Positions 1 through 6,032 of a DNA stretch of 19,252 bases are shown here, in pieces (within the stretch, counting starts at the first letter, position 1; each line of letters opens with the position of its first letter). Source of the DNA: Candidatus Zhuqueibacterota bacterium 4484_87 (GTDB lineage: Bacteria; Zhuqueibacterota; Zhuqueibacteria; Thermofontimicrobiales; Thermofontimicrobiaceae); NCBI GenBank assembly GCA_002085355.1, contig NATN01000033.1:1-19252 (forward strand). The letters are read 5' to 3'. The notes beneath the pieces were generated by a model. It saw only the letters and a list, made by a program, of their open reading frames with translations. It ran no database searches and was not told where the DNA came from. Position numbers and translations under genes: made by a program.

Positions 1-1272
1 ATGATTTTTGATAGAGAAATTAAAAATATTTATATGATCGCTATTTGCGGCACAGCGATGGGGTCGCTGGCAGCAATGCTCAAATCCAAGGGCTTTCACG
101 TTTATGGCTCTGACAGCCACGTTTATCCGCCCATGAGCACGTTTCTTGAGTCGCAAGGTATCCCCGTGTTCAATGGCTTTGATGAAAGTCATTTGCAACC
201 AGCACCCGATCTGGTCATTATTGGTAATGCCATGTCCCGCGGAAATCCTGAGGTGGAAACTGTGCTGGAGCAAAAAATCCCCTATTTGTCTTCGGCAGAA
301 GCGCTGAAAATATTTTTCATTCAGGGAAAGAGCTCCATCGTGGTCAGCGGTACGCACGGGAAAACCACAACCAGTTCTCTGACCGCATGGCTGCTGGAAG
401 CTGCCGGGAAAGATCCGTCTTTCATGATTGGCGGCATCCCCAAGAATTTCAACCAGGGATATAAATTAGGCGCCAGCGATTTGTTTGTCGTGGAAGGTGA
501 TGAGTACGATACCGCTTTTTTTGACAAAGCCGCGAAATTTTTCCACTATCTGCCGCACACATTGATCATCAATAATATCGAATTTGACCACGGTGATATT
601 TACGACGATTTGGATCAGATCAAATTGGCGTTCCGAAGATTAGTCAATTTGGTGCCGCGCAATGGACTTTTTCTGGCGAATGATGAGGATGAAAATGTTC
701 GGGAGATGATTCCGCGTTCCTTTGCTCCGGTGCAGACTTTCGGCTTGGCAAATACAGCATTCTGGCATGCGGAAAATATAGTTTTTCAGCCGGATAAAAC
801 AGTCTTCGATATCATCCGCGACGGCGAGCTCTTTGCGCGGGTTGAGTCGCCGCTTTTCGGTTATCATAATATCCGCAATGTGCTGGCTGCCACCGGTGCC
901 GCAAATTTTTATGGTGTTTCAGCAGAATCCATCAGGGAATCGTTGCCTCAATTTCAAAATATTGTGAAGCGGCTTGATGTGAAAGCTGTGGTAAACAATA
1001 TCACGATCTACGATGATTTTGCGCATCATCCGTCAAAGGTCAAATCCACGGTTAATGGCTTGCGCACGAGATTTCCCGATGCGCGTATCTGGGCAATTTT
1101 TGAGCCGCGTACAGCGACCTCGAAGATGAAAATTATGGAAGACAAATACGCGGAAGCTTTTGATGATGCTGATATTGTGATTGTTGCGCCGCTGTATTTG
1201 CCGCAAAAGGTACAGGCAGAAAAGCGCATGTCAGTGGAAAGTGCCAGACGAAATAGTGAAATTTGTCGCTGA
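1..1272 (+). CDS. mpl: UDP-N-acetylmuramate:L-alanyl-gamma-D-glutamyl-meso-diaminopimelate ligase (Mpl), 3' end frameshifted
   Basis: Mpl is a cytoplasmic ATP-dependent Mur ligase that joins recycled murein tripeptide to UDP-MurNAc. Seen: N-terminal Rossmann-like start with ICGTAMGSLA (about residues 15-24), the SDSHVYPPMS stretch (37-46) typical of Mpl, IIGNAMSRGNP (73-83), ATP-binding P-loop SGTHGKTTT (116-124), VVEGDEYDTAFFDK (163-176), NNIEFDHGDIYDDLD (191-205), and YDDFAHHPSKV in the C-terminal domain. The frame stops at 1272 after a non-family tail, while the conserved C-terminus (PGDQILVMSNGGFENVPQ) lies in the +2 frame from about 1241 to 1369. Joining the frames near 1240 gives about 455 residues, the usual Mpl size. 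The start is the first base of the window, so upstream signals and a longer N-terminus cannot be excluded. Identity is secure; whether the gene is intact is not. Confidence 0.93.
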   Translation: MIFDREIKNIYMIAICGTAMGSLAAMLKSKGFHVYGSDSHVYPPMSTFLESQGIPVFNGFDESHLQPAPDLVIIGNAMSRGNPEVETVLEQKIPYLSSAEALKIFFIQGKSSIVVSGTHGKTTTSSLTAWLLEAAGKDPSFMIGGIPKNFNQGYKLGASDLFVVEGDEYDTAFFDKAAKFFHYLPHTLIINNIEFDHGDIYDDLDQIKLAFRRLVNLVPRNGLFLANDEDENVREMIPRSFAPVQTFGLANTAFWHAENIVFQPDKTVFDIIRDGELFARVESPLFGYHNIRNVLAATGAANFYGVSAESIRESLPQFQNIVKRLDVKAVVNNITIYDDFAHHPSKVKSTVNGLRTRFPDARIWAIFEPRTATSKMKIMEDKYAEAFDDADIVIVAPLYLPQKVQAEKRMSVESARRNSEICR

Positions 1273-1369
1273 CAATGCTAACCCCGGCGATCAGATTCTG
1301 GTGATGAGCAACGGAGGTTTTGAAAATGTGCCCCAACGCATTGTTGATGCACTCGGGAATCGGAAATAG
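1241..1369 (+). pseudogene. mpl: Out-of-frame C-terminal end of mpl
   Basis: In the +2 frame this stretch reads VPDEIVKFVADNANPGDQ, then ILVMSNGGFENVPQRIVDAL, ending at TAG 1367-1369. PGD-x-ILVMSNGGF is the conserved C-terminal strand of Mpl/Mur ligases, so this is the proper end of the gene that begins at 1. Either an indel or a small deletion has shifted the frame near 1240, or there is a sequencing/assembly error. The junction also seems short compared with Mpl proteins that carry an extra helix between the RMSVE-like segment and the DEIV segment, so a deletion of some tens of bases is possible. Confidence 0.8.
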
Positions 1370-1446
1370 AATTTTTGTGCATTTTTTAAGAATGGGAATA
1401 GAGTGAATTTTTTTTGCAGCTTGCTACATTACGAGAGGGATACAAA

Positions 1447-1935
1447 ATGGAGAATCAAAAGAGACGGGCATCTTACAAAAAACATCGAGAGAAACAGGAT
1501 CACGCACGAGTGAGCAAAATCGATCGCATTTTGATTGACATTCAAAAACGTTTGCGGGATTCGATAGAGCCGGTGAGTATTGAAAATTTGAACGGATTTG
1601 AAAGAAAGAGAATTCATTCTTTTTTTGACGGCCGGGAAGATTTTGAAACAAAAAGCTACCGCAGGGATGGTCAAATCGTACTGAAAGTTTTTCCCGTTGG
1701 AAATTTGAAAAAATTTGCCCGGGAAAAAGCTGCGGAAGTGCTGGCAACCGGAGAAACATACATTTTTCCGCCACTGCCCGGTTATGAGAGATTTGTCATT
1801 CACAATTGTCTTCAGGATTTCGACGGAGTGGAAACAGTCAGTGAAGGGGAGGGAGAGTCTCGTCGTTTGGAAATCCGACCGGTGAAATTTGGTCGATCTT
1901 TGAAAAGAATAATGAAAAAAATAAGAATAATTTGA
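1447..1935 (+). CDS. Small nucleic-acid-binding protein with two R3H-like motifs (Jag-like)
   Basis: A 162-residue basic protein. Seen: a Lys/Arg-rich N-terminus (MENQKRRASYKKHREK), then a first R3H-like segment LNGFERKRIH (about 48-57), a linker helix NLKKFAREKAAEVLATGE (86-103), and a second, better R3H segment LPPLPGYERFVIH-like (Arg115, His119) followed by VETVSEGEGESRR (128-140). R3H domains bind single-stranded nucleic acids; the TGE...PP...YER...H...SEGEGESRR order is that of the C-terminal half of Jag/KhpB proteins, but no KH domain is present. The frame can be extended to a TTG at 1414, yet ATG 1447 is preferred because GAGAGG (1433-1438) sits at the right distance. The stop overlaps the possible TTG start of the next gene. 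RNA binding is an inference from the family. Confidence 0.75.
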   Translation: MENQKRRASYKKHREKQDHARVSKIDRILIDIQKRLRDSIEPVSIENLNGFERKRIHSFFDGREDFETKSYRRDGQIVLKVFPVGNLKKFAREKAAEVLATGETYIFPPLPGYERFVIHNCLQDFDGVETVSEGEGESRRLEIRPVKFGRSLKRIMKKIRII

Positions 1936-1940
1936 CGAGC

Positions 1941-2972
1941 ATGAAAGCTGCGGTTTTTTATGGCCCAGGTGATGTCAGGATTGAAAATAAGCCGGTTGCC
2001 CGGATTGCCAGTGAAGAAATTTTAATTAAAGTTCACGCGTGTGGCGTGTGCGGGACAGACGTGCATATTTTTGAAGGCGCCAAAGGTTCAGCAGAAGTCA
2101 ACCCGCCTGTGGTTTTGGGACACGAATTTTCGGGTGAAATCATTGAAACAGGATCATTGGCCACTCGCTTTCACATCGGAGATCGTGTGACAATCGATCC
2201 CAACATCTTTTGCGGAAAATGCCGCTTTTGCCAGCGGGGGCAGGTACATCTTTGTGAGAATTTGAAAGCCATCGGCGTGACGCAGGACGGCGGCTTCGCG
2301 GAGTTAGTGGCTGTGCCGGAAAAGCAGGCTCACAAATTGCCCGATAGTGTGAGTCTTGAAGCGGGAGCAATGGTCGAACCAATTGCTTGCTGTTTGCACG
2401 GCATCGATCTCGCAGGAATCCAAACAGGAGACACAGTGCTCATTGTCGGGGGCGGGACAATTGGCATGATTATGCTGCAATTGGCGCAACTTGCCGGAGC
2501 AGCGCGAATTTTTCTCAGTGAACCGGATGCAAAGAAGCGGATGCTGGCGAAAGAGATGGGTGCTGATGAAGTAGTGGATCCGCAAGAAAATTCTGTGCCG
2601 GAACTGATCCGCGAAATGTCCGGCGGCGGTGTGAATGTGGCAATTGAATGTGTCGGCTCCAAAGCCACGGTGAACGACGCAATTGATTCCTGCGACAGAG
2701 GCGGCAGAGTGATGCTCTTTGGTCTGGCAGCTCCTGACTGCGAAGTTTCCATTCATCCTTTTGATATTTTTCAGCGGGAGCTTACGATTCGTTCATCATT
2801 TGTGAATCCGTTCACTCATGCGCGGGCTATCGAATTACTTGCCGCAGAAAGATTAAAAATAGCGCCATTAGTGTCGCAAAATATGCCTTTGGAGAAACTT
2901 AACGAGGTATTAGCTGACGCAAAACTTCGTCAGGAAGGAAAAATTGTAATTCGCCCTGATTTGACAAAATAG
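1941..2972 (+). CDS. Zinc-dependent medium-chain dehydrogenase (threonine / polyol / alcohol dehydrogenase family)
   Basis: A 343-residue MDR-superfamily oxidoreductase that would oxidise a secondary alcohol (polyol, threonine or similar) with NAD+ in the cytoplasm. Seen: catalytic zinc ligands Cys37 in CGVCGTD, His61-Glu62 in GHEFSG, and Glu146 in VEPIACC; structural zinc loop with Cys91, Cys94, Cys97 and Cys105 (CGKCRFCQRG..HLC); Rossmann glycine motif GGGTIG (170-175); Glu194 in FLSEPD at the ribose-binding position, which points to NAD rather than NADP. The exact substrate cannot be told: Tdh, sorbitol dehydrogenase and galactitol-phosphate dehydrogenase share these motifs. ATG 1941 gives the family-typical start MKAAVFYGPG; TTG 1932 is an alternative and overlaps the previous stop, suggesting translational coupling. 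Confidence 0.88.
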   Translation: MKAAVFYGPGDVRIENKPVARIASEEILIKVHACGVCGTDVHIFEGAKGSAEVNPPVVLGHEFSGEIIETGSLATRFHIGDRVTIDPNIFCGKCRFCQRGQVHLCENLKAIGVTQDGGFAELVAVPEKQAHKLPDSVSLEAGAMVEPIACCLHGIDLAGIQTGDTVLIVGGGTIGMIMLQLAQLAGAARIFLSEPDAKKRMLAKEMGADEVVDPQENSVPELIREMSGGGVNVAIECVGSKATVNDAIDSCDRGGRVMLFGLAAPDCEVSIHPFDIFQRELTIRSSFVNPFTHARAIELLAAERLKIAPLVSQNMPLEKLNEVLADAKLRQEGKIVIRPDLTK

Positions 2973-3132
2973 TTACGTGCAAAAAAATTCGCTGTGGAAT
3001 GGTGAAAGAAATTGCACAAAGCATTGGTGTGTATTTTGCGAGCAAATCTTCCAACTGAATGAAAATTAATCTGTTATGGATGTATTTCAGCGGCAAAAGT
3101 ATAGCTGGCATAAAATTTGTGAAAAGAATGCG

Positions 3133-3170
3133 CTTCCCTGATTGTAGGCTCAGGGCGAAGTAACTTTTTT
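3133..3170 (+). terminator. Possible intrinsic terminator after the dehydrogenase
   Basis: CCCTGA (3136-3141) pairs with TCAGGG (3150-3155) across an 8-base loop; CTT/AAG may extend the stem past a small bulge (3133-3135 with 3158-3160). A T6 run (3165-3170) follows after a gap of several bases. It lies about 160 bases past the dehydrogenase stop. The stem is short and the T-run is not immediately adjacent, so this is tentative. Confidence 0.35.
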
Positions 3171-3215
3171 GCGACGAAGAGGCAGAACGAAGAAAAATGA
3201 AAATAAATTAAATTT

Positions 3216-3245
3216 TTGTTGCAATTTAAAAAATAATTTTATAGA
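3216..3245 (+). promoter_or_regulatory. Possible promoter for the secreted protein gene at 3404
   Basis: TTGTTG (3216-3221) and TATAGA (3240-3245) are separated by 18 bases in a strongly AT-rich stretch. This is a sigma70-like arrangement that would start transcription near 3252, placing the palindrome and the perfect Shine-Dalgarno-like sequence in the 5' leader. The call rests only on similarity to the -35/-10 consensus, and the lineage may use a different consensus. Confidence 0.3.
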
Positions 3246-3277
3246 TTAATAGACCAAATCAGCCTCACTTACCTAAC

Positions 3278-3308
3278 TGTGACCAGTCACAATGACGAAA
3301 GGAGGTGA
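3278..3308 (+). promoter_or_regulatory. Palindrome plus start-less perfect Shine-Dalgarno sequence
   Basis: TGTGAC and GTCACA form a perfect inverted repeat with a 2-base centre (3278-3291). It resembles a CRP/FNR-family half-site pair, but with a shorter spacing than the E. coli CRP site. It is followed by AAAGGAGGTGA, a full match to the anti-Shine-Dalgarno end of 16S rRNA, without an ATG at the usual distance; only a GTG inside the element and an ATT lie close. A 17-codon frame opens at the ATG at 3292 just before it. It could be an operator, a leader hairpin, a ribosome standby site or a leader peptide. Confidence 0.4.
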
Positions 3309-3403
3309 AAGCCGGCATTTCTTCCAAAGTTCACTTCTAATTTAAAAAAATTTTAACACCTTGGTACATTAAGTCCAATGAACCAAAATGGAGGACGGAG
3401 TTT

Positions 3404-5581
3404 ATGAAACGGTTAACTTTGCTATTAGTTTTACTGATGGTAGTCGCTTTTTCTGCGACCGTATTTGCGCAGCAGTTGGCAATTTTGAAACCTGCGAAAA
3501 TCGGCCAGAAAAGTGAAGCTATTCCCATCACGAAGAAACAGTACGAAAAAATGATGCAGAAATCCCGCTCAATGGTAAACGTTCCCGATATTAAAGCGAC
3601 ACACGCGGGCATCATCGACACATTGGTCAATCCTTTCCCCACAGCAGTAAACTGGGGTGTAGCATCTGGCGATTCACAGGCTGCTTATTTTGAACCACCG
3701 GCTGCTTGCTACATAAAAGCAATCGGAATTGTGGGACAGAGCTGGGGTAGTGACCCGTTGTCTGATGGTTACAACCTGATCATCAACAAAGCAGCTTACG
3801 GCTGGGATTTTGATGACAGTTGGTGGGACGGCGATGCCATTTACACGAAAGACAAAGGATTACCCACATTGTTAGGCACACAGATGTGGGGTGAGTTCCC
3901 GAATACAGTCGTTGACGGCCAGCGTGTATGGACAGAGATGATCTGGCTGGGCACAGAACCGGACAATGGTGGTGAAGGCTTTGTCGTAACCGCGATTCCT
4001 TATGGCGCTGATGCTACTTATATGGGAACCGATGCCGGTTACGATAATCCTGATGATCCCAATGACATGTATCGTTTGGCAAAATATTACAGTGCCGGTC
4101 GTAGCGGACATGACCCGCAGTTTACAGTTAGACATTACACAGTGACCTGGCAGGTAGTGGTTGAGTTCTATCAGAATACACCTCCGAGCATTGAAGTAGT
4201 TGGTGGTCCTTACTCAACAGTGCTCAATAGTGATGCCAGAACTATTCAGGCTCACATCTGGGACATCGATGCTAATGATGCCAATCAGGCTGGTGTTGCT
4301 TCTGCAAACCTGCTTTACAAAGTCAATGACGGCGATTGGGTGACCGTTGCTATGACAATGGCAAGCGGCACAGATCAAGACGGTGTCTGGGAAGGTGTTG
4401 TTCCCGCTGGTATTTTGAATCCTGGCGATGTTTTGACTTATAAATTCAATGCTACAGATAAAGCCGGCGCTTCCACCGAAATTTTGGGCGGCTCCTATGG
4501 CTACTTTATGAAATACAATGACATCCTCGTTTTCTACAACGATGATGGTACTTCATATCCTGCATCAATAATTTTGCATCCCTACTACGATAATCTGTGG
4601 GGAAGTGGTGAAGTTCCCTATAGCTACGATGTATGGGCTGGCGCGGCTGACGGTGCATTGTCGGCAGTTTTGGTAAATCAGTATGATTATATCGTTGAAA
4701 TTGACGCCTATTCTCCGGCGACATTGAACGATGATGTTCTTGGTGCCTGGTTTGCTTCCGGCACCAAATACATGTTCTGGTCATCACAGGAATGGGGCTA
4801 TCAGTTGACTGGTGGCGCTGATTCTACATTTGCGGCTGATGATTGGCACAATGCATACATGGGTATCGGAACGATAGGCCCGATGGATATCAATTATGCA
4901 CGTACCGGTGGCTGGACTGCTCCTTTCCCGATTAGTCCGGTTCAGGGTGATGTCATTTCCGGTCCTCTGTTTGATTTTCTCGGTGACAGCTTGCAACTTT
5001 ACTATTGGCCTGATTATGAACTTGGCTTTGGCTTTGGCGACTGGGCAGACTTGATGACTGCCGGCGACGGAGCAGTGGTCTGCTTTACTGATTCCGCTGA
5101 AGGCAAAACCATGGGTGTCCATAAAGAAAATAACGGAAGCAAAACCGTATTTATGACATTCGATCAGCTTTGTATGGATACCGGCGCATTGCCGAGCTAC
5201 ACGGCCACAGATGGCTATCACTGGACAGAACCCAATGTACACAGTGTCGTTGATGCGGCTCTGGATTGGTTCGGCGCTCCGACTGACGTCAATGACGCAG
5301 TGGAACCGGCTGTTGCTCTGAAATATGAGTTGAGCCAGAACTACCCGAATCCGTTCAATCCTGAAACCCGAATCAGCTACACCATCGCCAAACCGGGACA
5401 TGTAAAACTTGCTATTTACAATGTTCTGGGACAAAAAGTGGCGACATTGGTGGATGAGTTCAAGGCTGCCAGCACCTACCGTGTGACCTTTGATGCCAGC
5501 GACTTGACAAGTGGTGTTTACTTCTACCGCTTGGATGTTGGCGACTACTCAAAGACAATGAAGATGATGCTGCTGCGCTAA
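3404..5581 (+). CDS. Secreted multidomain protein with type IX secretion (Por) C-terminal sorting domain
   Basis: A 725-residue exported protein of unknown function. Seen: a clear signal peptide (residues 1-22, ending VFA before QQ); an N-terminal beta-rich segment with many Trp/Gly/Asp; an Ig/FN3-like domain at about 255-365 (LLYKVNDGDWVTV ... PGDVLTYKFNATDKAG); a region at about 370-625 starting DILVFYNDDGTSYP that resembles the GATase1-like/DUF4350 module also present in the protease at 6033; and a C-terminal sorting domain from about 639, with LSQNYPNPFNPETRISY, YNVLGQKVATL and SGVYFYRLDVGD, ending KTMKMMLLR. In families with this tail the domain directs export through the type IX system and surface attachment or release. 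GGAGGACGGAG (3390-3400) supports the start. No catalytic motif was recognised; a surface binding or structural role is only a guess. Confidence 0.85.
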   Translation: MKRLTLLLVLLMVVAFSATVFAQQLAILKPAKIGQKSEAIPITKKQYEKMMQKSRSMVNVPDIKATHAGIIDTLVNPFPTAVNWGVASGDSQAAYFEPPAACYIKAIGIVGQSWGSDPLSDGYNLIINKAAYGWDFDDSWWDGDAIYTKDKGLPTLLGTQMWGEFPNTVVDGQRVWTEMIWLGTEPDNGGEGFVVTAIPYGADATYMGTDAGYDNPDDPNDMYRLAKYYSAGRSGHDPQFTVRHYTVTWQVVVEFYQNTPPSIEVVGGPYSTVLNSDARTIQAHIWDIDANDANQAGVASANLLYKVNDGDWVTVAMTMASGTDQDGVWEGVVPAGILNPGDVLTYKFNATDKAGASTEILGGSYGYFMKYNDILVFYNDDGTSYPASIILHPYYDNLWGSGEVPYSYDVWAGAADGALSAVLVNQYDYIVEIDAYSPATLNDDVLGAWFASGTKYMFWSSQEWGYQLTGGADSTFAADDWHNAYMGIGTIGPMDINYARTGGWTAPFPISPVQGDVISGPLFDFLGDSLQLYYWPDYELGFGFGDWADLMTAGDGAVVCFTDSAEGKTMGVHKENNGSKTVFMTFDQLCMDTGALPSYTATDGYHWTEPNVHSVVDAALDWFGAPTDVNDAVEPAVALKYELSQNYPNPFNPETRISYTIAKPGHVKLAIYNVLGQKVATLVDEFKAASTYRVTFDASDLTSGVYFYRLDVGDYSKTMKMMLLR

Positions 5582-5612
5582 TCCGGCGATCAGGTAAGTG
5601 AAGGCATAAATG

Positions 5613-5648
5613 AGCCGCTGAGGTATTTTACTCCTCAGCGGCTTTTTT
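5613..5648 (+). terminator. Strong intrinsic terminator
   Basis: AGCCGCTGAGG (5613-5623) pairs perfectly over 11 bases with CCTCAGCGGCT (5633-5643) around a 9-base loop, followed directly by a T6 run. It lies 32 bases past the stop of the secreted protein gene and should end its transcript, so the protease gene at 6033 needs its own promoter. Confidence 0.93.
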
Positions 5649-6032
5649 ATTAAATTTCTTTCCAAGGTCTTTCCCATCCATAATTTTCTCTGCAAATTTT
5701 AATTGATTTCTTGGCGAAAATCAATTACATTAATATTGCCATTGATTTCCTTGAGACATTTAATTACTAAACTTTTGCAAAAAGCATGTTTTTTCCTCAA
5801 AACAAGAAAAGCAGTAAAAATTAACCAGGGAGTTCGCCAAGTATCCACGAAGGACACAAAGATTTTCAAATAGCCTTATTGAAGTAATTTTTAAGGTATT
5901 AGACTTGTTTGATAAAAATATTATAATTGATTTTTCCTTTGCGAGCTTTGCGCCTCCTTTGCTGACTTTGCGGTAAAAAAATCAAATTTGCAAAAGTCCA
6001 GTTAATTATTTGATCAAACTTGAAGGCATAGT
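5649..6032. other. 384-base AT-rich intergenic region
   Basis: No gene seen. It contains a 10-base inverted repeat with an 8-base loop (5700-5727, TAATTGATTT / AAATCAATTA), a partial direct copy of the same ATTGATTTC word near 5741, and the degenerate intergenic repeat annotated at 5821-5974. The promoter for the protease gene must lie here but no convincing one was picked out. Confidence 0.6.
5821..5974. repeat. Degenerate intergenic repeat element of the GCAAAG/CACGAAGGACACAAAG type
   Basis: The right part (5936-5974) read on the minus strand contains four spaced GCAAAG words; the left part (about 5833-5863) reads CGCCAAG, CCACGAAGG, ACACAAAGA on the plus strand. The two parts are therefore related in inverted orientation and are bounded by TTAACC (5821-5826) and GGTAAA (5972-5977). 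Such GCAAAG/ACGAAGG repeats are, from general knowledge, common between genes in many environmental bacterial genomes. The interior here is only about 70 bases of AT-rich sequence without a gene, so this looks like a small non-coding remnant or a MITE-like copy. Confidence 0.5.

Larger units (their letters stand above)
2973..3403. other. 431-base intergenic region with leader elements
   Basis: No supportable gene. The first part holds only very short open frames (such as 3059-3163, 34 codons) without recognisable product. A GC-rich stem followed by T6 lies at 3133-3170, an AT-rich stretch with a possible promoter at 3216-3245, a perfect palindrome at 3278-3291, and a perfect anti-16S match at about 3299-3308 with no ATG behind it. 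The last 14 bases before 3404 carry the ribosome binding site of the next gene. Confidence 0.6.

Noticed and set aside
4784..5434. Long minus-strand frame of 216 codons inside the secreted protein gene
   Set aside because: It is fully covered by the plus-strand gene with signal peptide and sorting domain; the minus translation has no domain or export signal and is a codon-bias shadow.
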